A stretch of 35,221 nucleotides of DNA. Origin: Cyanobacteriota bacterium. Its GTDB lineage: Bacteria > Cyanobacteriota > Cyanobacteriia > Cyanobacteriales > Microcoleaceae. Below are positions 6,694-14,876 of this stretch, one piece after another. Under the pieces are notes generated by a model, which worked only from the letters and a program-made list of their open reading frames with translations, was not told the DNA's origin and did no database searches. Location: the NCBI GenBank assembly GCA_025362325.1, contig JANYGO010000395.1:1-35221 (forward strand). The letters run 5' to 3'. The position numbers and the translations under genes are program-made. The first letter of the stretch is position 1. Every line of letters begins with the position of its first letter.

Positions 6694-8040
6694 TTAAAAT
6701 CGCTTTACCCAATCTTCCCCGACGCGAATTGTCAAGTCTGACTCGATTTCACCAGTAGAAGATGCTTCAATTTTACCGTCGCCTAGCACTTTTTGCAGGA
6801 GATTTGCTGCTTCTAAATCGCCTTGCTGCACAATAATTTGACTTTGACGCTGCTTGTCGGGCCAATCCTGGACTACAGATACATTGGAAAATCTCTTTTT
6901 CCTGAGAAATTCAGCGACTGTTTTGGCGGTTTTCGGGTTGCTAGAAGCGTTTTGGACGGCGATTTTGAGGTTGCTGGGCGAAACGGACTGGCTGGGATTG
7001 GGAAATCTGCCTTGTGCAAAGTCCGGCACGCTTTGCTTGAAATATTGTGTCAGAATCCGATCGCGCCCAGCAGCATCTAAAATCCAATAACTCCTCAAAT
7101 CCCCTTGTGCTGAGCTAGAACGTCCCGGCAACATTACCATTTTAAAATGGTCTCGCTCCAATTGCAAACCGAAATTGGCGATCGTCAATATTTCCTCAAA
7201 ATTTAAGTTTGTATCCACATATTTTTGCATCAATCGCACAATTTCCGGCAAGCGCACCAATACCTCTGGACTTGCGAGGCGGTTCCGCATAGCTTGAATT
7301 AAAGATTGCTGTCGCTGAATGCGGCCGATATCTCCTAAACCGTCATTGCGAAATCGAGCAAATTGTTCTGCTTGTTCTCCGTTGAGAGTTTGCCATCCCT
7401 GTGCTAAGTTTATTTTTAACTTTTGAGCGGTATCTGTATAGGACATGGCGCGAGGTACAAATACCTCAACTCCGTCCAACAAATCGACTAATTCCCGAAA
7501 CGCACTGCTGCTGATTCGCGCGTATCTTTCAATTGTCGCATTGTTCAGCATACTGCTAACCAATCGCGTCGCCAAAACTGCTCCTCCTCTGGCGTTGGCT
7601 TCGTTAATTTTGCTGAAGCGAATTCCGGGAATTTCGACTTTAGTATCTCGCGGAATTGAAAGCAAACTAATAGATTTATCTCTGGGATCGAGGTGGAATA
7701 AAAGTATTGTATCGCTGCGGCCGTTAAAAATTTTACGGGAATTGGCGGCAGCTTCGGGCACGCGGTCAATTCCCAGGATCAATATATTAACTGGCCGCGA
7801 TAGGCGGTATCCCGGACGCTTGGATATATCGTTAAAGCCCGTAGCGTCTAGGACTTTGCTAATAATTTGCGGTTCCACGGGGGCGAAGAGGGCGGTAATT
7901 GCCCCGATTCCTGCGGAGATGGCAGCGGTGAAAATTAGGAAAAGTAGCCAAAATATATACAGGGTTATTTTAGGCTTTTTTCTGGATTCGCGATCCACTG
8001 GTTTAACAAAGTTTCTTTTAAAAATTGACAAGTTTTTCAT
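6694..8040 (-). CDS. LytR-CpsA-Psr (LCP) family protein with LytR_C domain
   Basis: A 448-residue membrane protein. One transmembrane helix at about residues 25-50 (ITLYIFWLLFLIFTAAISAG) follows a short basic cytoplasmic tail. The LCP domain spans about 85-310: NILILGIDRVP, GRSDTILLFHLDPRDKSISL, LSIPRDTKVEIPG, KINEANARGG and later FARFRNDGLGDIGRIQRQQ, whose Arg and Asp residues bind the polyprenyl pyrophosphate and Mg in the family. Residues 355-448 form a LytR_C domain (IAVQNASSNPKTAKTVAEFL). LCP enzymes transfer lipid-linked glycopolymers to the cell wall or other acceptors outside the membrane. The DUF6717-like gene ends 14 bp upstream on the same strand, so the two may be cotranscribed. 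Confidence 0.92.
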   Translation of the reverse strand: MKNLSIFKRNFVKPVDRESRKKPKITLYIFWLLFLIFTAAISAGIGAITALFAPVEPQIISKVLDATGFNDISKRPGYRLSRPVNILILGIDRVPEAAANSRKIFNGRSDTILLFHLDPRDKSISLLSIPRDTKVEIPGIRFSKINEANARGGAVLATRLVSSMLNNATIERYARISSSAFRELVDLLDGVEVFVPRAMSYTDTAQKLKINLAQGWQTLNGEQAEQFARFRNDGLGDIGRIQRQQSLIQAMRNRLASPEVLVRLPEIVRLMQKYVDTNLNFEEILTIANFGLQLERDHFKMVMLPGRSSSAQGDLRSYWILDAAGRDRILTQYFKQSVPDFAQGRFPNPSQSVSPSNLKIAVQNASSNPKTAKTVAEFLRKKRFSNVSVVQDWPDKQRQSQIIVQQGDLEAANLLQKVLGDGKIEASSTGEIESDLTIRVGEDWVKRF

Positions 8041-8054
8041 TGACTTGCTGTTGA

Positions 8055-8402
8055 TTATTGCAGTTTTTCAGCTTTGCAGTAAAACTTGGGCGGTGCTTCT
8101 GCAAAGTATTTGAACAAAGCCGGACACAGCCAGCCTTCCATATTTTGGGTTTCCCACCGATACCAGTTACCGCCGTATTCTGCTTTAAACCACAGCATTT
8201 CTGCTTGATATCCGGGAAATGGATTTGCTGAAAATAAAAGTCGGAAACCTTGAGCGGCATTGGGAATGTCTGCGACGAGCACGTTAATCATTTCGGGGAC
8301 GCCCTCAACAAATGGTTCTCGGACAAGTCCGACTCGCTCGTCGTCAAAAACCCAGGTGTACTGTTGGCGATAGGGGTAAATTACCATCATGGCATTTGAC
8401 AT
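8055..8402 (-). CDS. Conserved small cyanobacterial protein (DUF6717-like)
   Basis: A 115-residue soluble protein rich in aromatic residues: MVIYPYRQQYTWVFDDERVG, LVREPFVEGVPEMINVLV, NAAQGFRLLFSANPFPGYQ and NMEGWLCPALFKYF. The pattern matches a conserved family that I recall as DUF6717; function is unknown. Two more ATGs lie at codons 5 and 6 (MSNAMMV), so the start is uncertain by 5 residues. Its stop is 14 bp before the LCP gene, suggesting a two-gene transcript. It has no signal peptide or membrane segment. Confidence 0.75.
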   Translation of the reverse strand: MSNAMMVIYPYRQQYTWVFDDERVGLVREPFVEGVPEMINVLVADIPNAAQGFRLLFSANPFPGYQAEMLWFKAEYGGNWYRWETQNMEGWLCPALFKYFAEAPPKFYCKAEKLQ

Positions 8403-8765
8403 GGTATTCTCCTATTTTAATTTTGTTTTTTTTTGCGGCAAATGTAAGTCTTGATACCATTATATTCGGTGGCGCGGAAGTTGTGTAAAATCGGATTTGA
8501 GCGCCCTGTTTTAATACCTATTTAAAAAAAATGCTACAACTCTTAATCTTATGCCGATTCTTAAAAATCGCCGTTCTCCGCACTCCTCACGGCAATGCCG
8601 TCTCCCTACAGACGCTCGCGTGTAATTTATAGGTTCCGACACTTTTCAGAATTCCTATTGGTTGCTCGATTTTATGTAAAAAATTGCTATTTTATAGATA
8701 ATTAAATATGATTTATTGTAGTATTTTATGAGTACAATATGCCGATATTATAAATAACAATTATT
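8403..8765. other. Gap without a gene
   Basis: No supported gene here. It is AT-rich between 8660 and 8765. At 8583-8606 it carries a degenerate member (CACGGCAATGCCGTCTCCCT) of the GGACACGGCAATGCCGTGTCC repeat family that also occurs near 25853, 25889 and 34744. Confidence 0.5.
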
Positions 8766-8833
8766 AGGTTAGTAGTAAGGACTTTAGTCCTGATTTATTG
8801 ATGGGAGAGGACTGAAGTCCTCACTACGAACCT
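8766..8833. repeat. AGGACTTTAGTCCT hairpin element, copy 2
   Basis: A 26-base arm at 8766-8791 is inverted at 8808-8833 with a few mismatches (GGACTTTAGTCC against GGACTGAAGTCC). It lies just beyond the stop codon of the class V aminotransferase gene and could act as its terminator. Confidence 0.75.
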
Positions 8834-8847
8834 CTGAATGTTTTTAG

Positions 8848-10056
8848 TTAGGTGTTAGATTTTTTGGTGGCAGAATACGCTGAAATTCCTGTGAGTTCGA
8901 CTAGCGCTTTAGCCAAATATTCATATTGCGGCAAAGTATTGTAAAACTGAGCGGAAATCCTCACCAATCGCTTGCTAGAATCCGGCCAAGGAATCACCGG
9001 CACTTCTATTTTAAAAATCTGCCACAGCGCCTCTTGTAAAGGTGGAATTCCTCCGGTTGCAACTGCATCAGATTTGTCATCTAGCAGCGGTACAACTGCC
9101 ATCGAACCAACCATTTCATCGGGACAAGGCAGCGGCAAATCTAATTTATCTGCCAATATTTGTCTCCCAGCCAATGCCAAAGCATGATTTTTTGCCATCA
9201 ATTCCGGCCAGCCGCCACTCAACAAAGAACCCATAAAATCAATGGCCACAGGTACGCACAAATAGGGACTCGGATCGACTGTTCCCATCCAGTCAAATTC
9301 TAATTGAAAGCGCGATTTGTCAGCGCGCGGCGAGTTGGCACCGTGACTGATAGTAGTTGGGCGAATGCCGTCTTGTTTGTCGCGCCGCACGTACAAAAAG
9401 GCCGCACCTTTCGGGGCGCACAGCCATTTGTGGCAATTTCCTGTATAGTAAGCTGCGCCAATTTCCTCTAAATTCAGCGGTAGCATTCCCGGCGCGTGAG
9501 CTCCGTCTACTAATACGTCTACGCCGCGGTTTGCTAATTCGCCGACTAACTGTTTGATGGGAAAGATTAAACCTGTTTGGCTGACAATATGGTCTAGTAA
9601 GGCTAATTTTGTTTGGGGCGAAACGCACTTAATTATTGCTTCAATAATTTGTTGGGGCGATTCAATGGGAAATGGTACTTCTGCGACTATTATTTTGGCG
9701 CCTGTGCGCTCTGCGATAAAATCAAGAGTGTTGCGGCAGGCGTTGTATTCCTGATTTGTAGTTAGCAATTCGTCGCCCGGAGCAAAAAAGAGCGATCGCA
9801 AAATTGCATTGACTCCCGTCGTCGCATTTGGCACAAATGCCAACTCTTCCTCACTCGCACCGATAAATGCGGCTAATTGATTTCTGGCATTGTCTAACAG
9901 CGGCTCAAATTCCCGCATCAAAAAGCGCAAAGGTTCTCTTTCCAGTTGTTCTCGAAAACTGGTTTGCGCTTCTAGTACGGGAATGGGACAGGCACCAAAG
10001 GAGCCGTGATTGAGGAAAGTGATATCGCGATCGAGTAACCAGTGTTCTGAGTTCAT
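8848..10056 (-). CDS. Class V aminotransferase-fold PLP enzyme (isopenicillin N epimerase-like)
   Basis: A 402-residue fold-type I PLP enzyme. The start MNSEHWLLDRDITFLNHGSF is typical of the isopenicillin N epimerase/cysteine desulfurase-like branch. The PLP-phosphate binding turn is FVPNATTGVNA (74-84), the Asp pairing with the pyridine nitrogen is in VLVDGAHAPG (Asp184), and the Schiff-base Lys is in TGNCHKWLCAPKG (Lys210). These enzymes epimerise, deaminate or desulfurate amino acids; the sequence does not tell which. It lacks the Cys-containing loop expected of a cysteine desulfurase, as far as I can see. A heptanucleotide array begins at its start codon, so its promoter must lie within or beyond the array. 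Confidence 0.85.
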   Translation of the reverse strand: MNSEHWLLDRDITFLNHGSFGACPIPVLEAQTSFREQLEREPLRFLMREFEPLLDNARNQLAAFIGASEEELAFVPNATTGVNAILRSLFFAPGDELLTTNQEYNACRNTLDFIAERTGAKIIVAEVPFPIESPQQIIEAIIKCVSPQTKLALLDHIVSQTGLIFPIKQLVGELANRGVDVLVDGAHAPGMLPLNLEEIGAAYYTGNCHKWLCAPKGAAFLYVRRDKQDGIRPTTISHGANSPRADKSRFQLEFDWMGTVDPSPYLCVPVAIDFMGSLLSGGWPELMAKNHALALAGRQILADKLDLPLPCPDEMVGSMAVVPLLDDKSDAVATGGIPPLQEALWQIFKIEVPVIPWPDSSKRLVRISAQFYNTLPQYEYLAKALVELTGISAYSATKKSNT

Positions 10057-10182
10057 TAGTAATTAGTCATTAGTCATTAGTCATTGGTCATTAGTCATTA
10101 GTCATTAGTCATTGGTCATTGGTCATTGGTCATTGGTCATTATTGATTAGTCATTGGTCATTATTCATTGGTCATTGGTCAA
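10057..10182. repeat. Heptanucleotide array B (TCATTAG/TCATTGG)
   Basis: About 17 units of TCATTAG, TCATTGG and TCATTAT fill the space between the aminotransferase start and the mobA end. It is followed by a stretch with GCAAGCTGTCAAC and GTCAATTGTCAAC (10195-10230), related to the unit in array D. Confidence 0.85.
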
Positions 10183-10223
10183 CCCAACGGCCGCGCAAGC
10201 TGTCAACTGTTAACTGTCAATTG

Positions 10224-10829
10224 TCAACCGTTACCTATTTTACCTTTTAATTGCTCAAACTCTTCTAGTGTATTGCAATTGGATAACATTATTGCTTCTC
10301 TTTCCCCTACGGGTAGAGGGATTGCTTGAATTTGATTTAACCACTCTTGAAAGGAACGTCCTCCTTTGTCAATAAAACTTTGCAAACTGGGTAGAGATTG
10401 TGGGCGGTAGAAGCCACACAAGGGTTCCCAGCGGGCTTTTTGATAGGGCACAACTGCTAAGGTAGATGGGGGAAAATCTGTTAGGTGACTCGCCCAATTC
10501 TGGATAATCTGGGCATCCAACAAGGGCAAATCGCAAGCTAAGAGTAAAATCCAGTCGGCGGCAATTTCTGTCAATCCTTGAGTCAATGCGACTAAGGGCC
10601 CGGAGCCCGGATTGTACTCTACCAGAAATCGGGATTGTTGGGTTATGGTCGATCGATAGCGATCGGGCCAAGCAGTCAAAACATACACTTGTGGCGTTAC
10701 CGCTTCTGCAACCTCAAACGCTCGCTGCAACAGGCTTTTACCCTCAATTTCCAGTAGAGCTTTGTCCGTACCCATCCGCGAACTTTGACCGCCTGCGAGT
10801 ACAATTACTGCAATTTTTTGATTAGTCAT
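10224..10829 (-). CDS. mobA: Molybdenum cofactor guanylyltransferase
   Basis: A 201-residue nucleotidyltransferase. The GTP-binding loop is VLAGGQSSRMGTDKALLEIE (residues 10-29), the second nucleotide motif is VEYNPGSGPLVALTQGL and the Mg-binding Asp is in LLLACDLPLLD. These are MobA signatures. MobA joins GMP from GTP to molybdopterin to give the MGD cofactor of enzymes such as nitrate reductase. The chosen ATG (10827-10829) lies inside heptanucleotide array C, so the array supplies the start codon. No other molybdenum cofactor gene is in the window. The neighbour upstream is the TrpD-like gene on the same strand. Confidence 0.92.
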   Translation of the reverse strand: MTNQKIAVIVLAGGQSSRMGTDKALLEIEGKSLLQRAFEVAEAVTPQVYVLTAWPDRYRSTITQQSRFLVEYNPGSGPLVALTQGLTEIAADWILLLACDLPLLDAQIIQNWASHLTDFPPSTLAVVPYQKARWEPLCGFYRPQSLPSLQSFIDKGGRSFQEWLNQIQAIPLPVGEREAIMLSNCNTLEEFEQLKGKIGNG

Positions 10830-10908
10830 TGGTCATTAGTCATTAGTCATTGGTCATTAGTTAACGGTTAACGGTCATTAGTTAACGGTTAACGGTTAAC
10901 TGTCATTA
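10822..10908. repeat. Heptanucleotide array C (TCATTAG and TTAACGG units)
   Basis: TCATTAG/TCATTGG units at 10825-10860 grade into TTAACGG units (GTTAACGGTTAACGG). Array C overlaps the first codons of mobA and separates it from the TrpD-like gene. Confidence 0.8.
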
Positions 10909-10931
10909 GCACCACACCTGATGATTCACTC

Positions 10932-11996
10932 TCAAATCAAACCAGTAACGGCTTTGCTAACTTCTTCAAGTTTTTGCACGACTTCACCGCTGCTTAATAA
11001 GCTTTCTGCCTCAATTAAACCCGAGTTCATGTCCAAACAAACTCCGCTGCGCCACAGATAAAATCCGCCGTTCCAGATGGCGGACTGCATCAATTCTGAG
11101 GGTTTTCCTAGCAACACTTCTTGCATTTGTTTCAATAACTCAGATGCTGATTCAAAGGCGGGATTTGTGCTGCTAAAACCGTAATCTCCGTGGGCTAAAA
11201 GCACTCGCTCGAACTCAGCGCCCGGCTTAGCAACGCCTATAATTGCAGTTCGATCGCGCGGCAAGTCGCAGCTTCCCTCCAATCCTTTGACTGTGGTATA
11301 ATTTTTGACTCCTCGCAACTCAAAGGCTTTTTGAAACATACCTTCTGTCGGCGGGTGCACGTAGCCGGAGATGACGTTAACGTCGCCGGCGCACGGACAC
11401 CACATCAACTCCATTGTCGCAAAAGGCGGCCGTTTTCCGATTTCGCGGCGGTAGGGCACTAAACTTGCGGCTTGAGGGAAATGCTTGGGAAGGTAAACAA
11501 AACCTAAACCGGTACTGTCAAAAACTTGCTGGACTTTTTCTAAACTAAGTTTTCTCCAGTCAATTCCCAAACCGCGCCAAATTTCTATCAGGGGAATGCC
11601 TTCTTTCGTTGGCATGATATCGCCCCCGTGCATGACGGCTGGAACGCCAGAGGCGGCTAAAATTAGGGCGGTGATTGGGCTAATTGGAGCGGTGCGCGAT
11701 CGCCCGTCGTAGGCAACTCCAAACACGGCAACGCTAGATACTGCAAACCCTTTTTCTCGGTTTGGGGGAGCAAGAAGAGGCCCCATTTCTTCATAAGCAT
11801 CGAGCATTCCGGCTAATTCTTCGCCGGTGGGTCGTTTGATGCGGTGGGAAATCATGAAAGCTCCGATTTGAGCCGGTGTTGCTTCTCCCAGCAGCATCAT
11901 CCGCGTGGCTGCTGCTGCTTCGGCTCGAGTTAAGTTTTCTCCTGTGTGTACTCCGCTGCCTATTTTTCGCAGCAATTCTCTAAATTCGTTACTCAT
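10932..11996 (-). CDS. Anthranilate phosphoribosyltransferase-like protein (TrpD2/YbiB type)
   Basis: A 354-residue member of glycosyltransferase family 3. The N-terminal helical domain (EFRELLRKIGSGVHTGENLT, RAEAAAATRMMLLGEATPAQ, RIKRPTGEELAGMLDAYEEM) is followed by the alpha/beta domain. Where true TrpD has the PRPP-binding GTGGD motif, this protein has FGVAYDGRSRTAPIS, so it probably does not make phosphoribosyl anthranilate. It is closer to the TrpD2/YbiB paralog group, some of which bind nucleic acid. HGGDIMPTKEGIP and the C-terminal IIGVAKPGAEFERVLL fit the family. The open frame extends upstream to 12029, but those residues translate array D; ATG 11996 (MSNEFREL) is chosen. Annotating it as trpD would be misleading. 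Confidence 0.8.
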   Translation of the reverse strand: MSNEFRELLRKIGSGVHTGENLTRAEAAAATRMMLLGEATPAQIGAFMISHRIKRPTGEELAGMLDAYEEMGPLLAPPNREKGFAVSSVAVFGVAYDGRSRTAPISPITALILAASGVPAVMHGGDIMPTKEGIPLIEIWRGLGIDWRKLSLEKVQQVFDSTGLGFVYLPKHFPQAASLVPYRREIGKRPPFATMELMWCPCAGDVNVISGYVHPPTEGMFQKAFELRGVKNYTTVKGLEGSCDLPRDRTAIIGVAKPGAEFERVLLAHGDYGFSSTNPAFESASELLKQMQEVLLGKPSELMQSAIWNGGFYLWRSGVCLDMNSGLIEAESLLSSGEVVQKLEEVSKAVTGLI

Positions 11997-12007
11997 AATT
12001 CTTGTAA

Positions 12008-12162
12008 TTGGTAGTTGGTCATTAGTCATTAGTCATTGGTCATTAGTCATTGGTCATTAGTCAACCCTTCTCTTTCGCAAGCTGTCAACAGTCAACAGTC
12101 AACCCTTCTCTTTCGCAAGCTGTCAACAGTCAACAGTCAACAGTCAACAGTCAACAGTCATT
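12008..12162. repeat. Heptanucleotide array D with a duplicated 38-bp unit
   Basis: TCATTAG/TCATTGG units (12018-12061) are followed by a 38-base unit present twice head to tail (12061-12098 and 12099-12136; it contains CCCTTCTCTTTCGCAAGCTG), then CAACAGT heptamers to about 12160. A further AAATCTC triplet repeat lies at 12175-12197. No gene is present between the TrpD-like and LysR genes. Confidence 0.85.
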
Positions 12163-12203
12163 GGTAACGCCCTAAAATCTCAAATCTCAAATCTCAAATG
12201 GTA

Positions 12204-13178
12204 TTAATTCCCGGATTTTCCTACCTTGATTACATCAAATGGTGGTACAAATTCGCGTACCAGATTCCAGAAATGGGCGATCGGGGGAATTTGCATCCGA
12301 TCGTGAGTTGTCACTAAAACCACTTCGCGAGTCCAAGTCGGATCGATCGCCGATTGACCGATCGCCGAAACCTTGGAATTTGCGCTTTCTTGGGCGATCA
12401 ACCGAATTGCTAAAGTGCGATCGCCCACAGCGTCCATCAAAGCTGAATGCGGCAGCAAAGCAATCAATTCTCCCTGGCGCACCACACCCCGAAAAGCATC
12501 AAGAGTGTTGAGTTCCAAAACAGCATGAAGTTTAGCACCGATGCGTCCGAATTGCTCTTGTACCATCCGCTGCATTCCGTACCCGTCCTTAAACACCACT
12601 TGCGGGTAACAAATCAATTCCGGCCAAGGTACTCGATCGTACTGGGCCAGGGGATGATTCGCCGCCATCAATACCTCGATCGGCTCATTGTAGAGCACCT
12701 CAACCAACATTTCCGGGGCTTGAGTAAAATAGCGGTTGTTCATCACCACTGCGATGTCCACCAAACCGTCTTTGAGGACTTTCAGAGCTCGATCGCTCCC
12801 CAAGGAAGTCACCCGCAACTGCACGTTAGGATAGTCGTGGCAAAACCTTTGCAGCACAGGTGGCAAATAAGCAGCGCAAACCGAGTGAATCGCCGCCACG
12901 CACAGTTCCGGCTGCTTTCCCGCCAGCAAGTCTCCCAATTCTTCAGCAGCATTTCGCCAAGTCTGACAGATTTTGCGAGCGTGAGGTAACAGGCGTTCCC
13001 CTCCCACAGTCAGCTTCGTGTGGGCGGTGCGGTGAAACAGCGACAAACCTACTTCCGCTTCTAGTCCCTGCACTTGACGGCTAATAGTCGATTGCGTAAC
13101 GCCGCACTTCCTGGCAGCTTGCTGAAAGCTACCGGTTTCAGCAACTGAAAGAAATGCTTGAAGCTGCTCTAAGCGCAT
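12204..13178 (-). CDS. LysR-family transcriptional regulator
   Basis: A 324-residue regulator. Residues 1-60 form the winged helix-turn-helix (MRLEQLQAFLSVAETGSFQQ, AARKCGVTQSTISRQVQGLE, VGLSLFHRTAHTKLT). Residues 90-310 form the periplasmic-binding-protein-like effector domain (LRVTSLGSDRALKVLKDGLV, DIAVVMNNR, IEVLMAANHPLAQYD, VVFKDGYGMQRMV). The sequence strongly recalls a conserved cyanobacterial LysR group that, from memory, includes Nostoc PacR, a regulator of photosynthesis and carbon genes; this was not checked. The effector and target genes cannot be told. The gene is divergent from the TnpB pseudogene, so the usual divergent-target rule gives no hint. Confidence 0.9.
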   Translation of the reverse strand: MRLEQLQAFLSVAETGSFQQAARKCGVTQSTISRQVQGLEAEVGLSLFHRTAHTKLTVGGERLLPHARKICQTWRNAAEELGDLLAGKQPELCVAAIHSVCAAYLPPVLQRFCHDYPNVQLRVTSLGSDRALKVLKDGLVDIAVVMNNRYFTQAPEMLVEVLYNEPIEVLMAANHPLAQYDRVPWPELICYPQVVFKDGYGMQRMVQEQFGRIGAKLHAVLELNTLDAFRGVVRQGELIALLPHSALMDAVGDRTLAIRLIAQESANSKVSAIGQSAIDPTWTREVVLVTTHDRMQIPPIAHFWNLVREFVPPFDVIKVGKSGN

Positions 13179-13483
13179 GGATGTTTAATTCGAGATGGTT
13201 TCAGACATTTTTATCGAGGATCATCAGATACCTTAACCGATTTAGTAGAAGAATTTAGTAGATTTTGATACAGTACAGATTAGTTTTGATTCCGGGGCTC
13301 TTCCTTGCCAAGGCATTAGCAATTGACACTGCCCCGTCAGAAAGATGCGGGCTGCTTGGCTGTTTCTTTGTGTATTATAAAACTTTATTAAGTTTGTAAA
13401 CAGTAGTAAGCAATGGTAGTATCATATAGTCAGGAAGCTCAACTGAGAGAATGATTGCGCTCGTTAAAAAATGGAGAGTCTGA
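13179..13483. other. LysR upstream region and left flank of the TnpB element
   Basis: A 305-base gap without a gene. It must hold the LysR promoter and the left end of the TnpB element. GCCAAG (13309-13314) and CTTGGC (13354-13359) could pair across a GC-rich stretch, but no convincing palindromic transposon end was found. Confidence 0.4.
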
Positions 13484-14728
13484 ATGCAACTAGCAGAGAG
13501 ACACATCATTAAATCCACAGAACCTCGTTTTGCTCCGATCGATAAATTAGCCTTTTAATCAAAAAATCTCTACAATGCTGCCAACTACGTTATCCGCCAA
13601 AACTTTGTATATGGATGGGGATATCTGAATTACAACAAAATGGATAGGTTGATGAAATCTCATCCAGCATATAAGGCGTTACCAGCCAAGGTAAGTCAAC
13701 AAATTTTGATGATATTGGACAAGAATTGGCAAGGTTTTTTTGAAGCCATTAAACTTTACAAAACTGAGCCAACAAAATTTAATGGACGCCCAAAAATACC
13801 CAAGTACAAAGATAAAATTACAGGACGAAATATTCTCATTTATACGATTCAGGCGATTAGTAGCAAGCAATTGAATAAAGGAATTATCAAGCTTTCAGGT
13901 ACTAATATTTTCATTAAAACCCAGGTAAAACCTCTTCAGATTTGTCAAATTAGATTGGTTCCCAAATGCGATTCCTATGTAATAGAGGTAATTTATAATG
14001 CTTGTACTGAGCCCAGTCGAAGTGAACCGGAGTCCACCGTCAATGAAAACCAAAAAGAGTCTCTAGCTAGTATTGATTTAGGATTGAATAATTTAGTGGC
14101 GTTAACTTCAAATCAGCCGGGATTTCTTCCTTTACTGATTAACGGGCGACCAATGAAATCAATTAATCAATTCTATAACAAGCGTAAAGCACATCTACAA
14201 TCTCAATTAAAAGGTCTGCGTAAAACCTCATCACGCATTCAGCGCCTAACTCGTTGTCGAAACCAGAAAATCGATAATTACTTGCACTCATCGAGTCGTT
14301 CCATCATCAATATTTTAAGAGAAGGAAAGATTGGGACTCTGATAATTGGTAAAAATGTAGAATGGAAAAACGAGATTAATTTGGGGAAACAAACTAATCA
14401 GAGCTTCGTAACAGTTCCTCATGCTCGATTGATTGAGATGTTGGAATATAAGGCTGCATTGGTTGGAATAAGAGTGATGGTGCAGGAAGAATCATATACT
14501 TCTCAATCCAGTTTCCTGAATTTAGACCCGATTCCTGTTTACGGGGAGAATGGTGCTGATTATGTCAAGTTTTGTGGTAAACGAATTAAGAGAGGATTGT
14601 ACAAAACATCGAGCGGTCGATTAATTAACGCCGATGTTAATGGCTCTTATAATATCTTAAGAAAAGCAATCCCAAATGCTTTTAGCACTCTTGATAGGGA
14701 GCTGCGTACTTGGGCCAAGGCGGGTTAA
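13484..14728 (+). pseudogene. tnpB: IS200/IS605-type TnpB with a premature stop
   Basis: Translation from ATG 13484 gives MQLAERHIIKSTEPRFAPID and KLAF, then an in-frame TAA (codon 25, 13556-13558), then SKNLYNAANYVIRQNF and 390 codons in the same frame to 14728: 414 codons in all, the usual TnpB length. Only this codon breaks the gene; an internal start at 13640 would lose 52 residues. RuvC-I is ASIDLGLNNLVAL (Asp198 of the full frame). RuvC-II lacks the usual E-[DN] and reads LIIGKNVEWKNEI; a Glu 28 residues on, in HARLIEMLEYKA (Glu318), may replace it. RuvC-III is LINADVNGSYNIL (Asp384). The zinc-ribbon region has lost one Cys (YTSQSSFL). A small repeat encodes TEPSRSEPES in a linker. No tnpA is present. 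Confidence 0.85.
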
Positions 14729-14790
14729 TCCGCTCGAAGTGAAAGCGAAAGGGGAGGGACTTCATGCCTCCCACGTCATCCAATAAATGA
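14640..14790 (+). ncRNA. Possible omegaRNA (reRNA) at the tnpB 3' end
   Basis: TnpB guide RNAs are known to come from the 3' end of tnpB and the adjacent element end. Here the tnpB stop lies inside GCGG-GTTAAT-CCGC (14720-14733), followed by a 6-bp hairpin GGGAGG/CCTCCC (14752-14757 and 14767-14772). The guide would begin near CGTCATC (14774-14780). The span is a guess from general architecture. Confidence 0.35.
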
Positions 14791-14876
14791 CTATACTTTT
14801 ACAAGCTATAAACTAGGAATTAGCGGGTCAGCAACACAAGTGCAACTACGATCGACGATCGCACAGGAAAGCCGAA

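Noticed and set aside
7445..8113. 222-codon plus-strand frame opposite the LCP gene
   Set aside because: It is the complement of a well-supported LCP gene, with basic low-complexity content and no recognisable domain.
4138..12162. Heptamer arrays as CRISPR arrays
   Set aside because: Units are 7 bases with no spacers of unique sequence, and no cas gene is present.
12447..12989. 180-codon plus-strand frame opposite the LysR gene
   Set aside because: Shadow of the LysR gene; His/Gln/Arg-rich without domain features.
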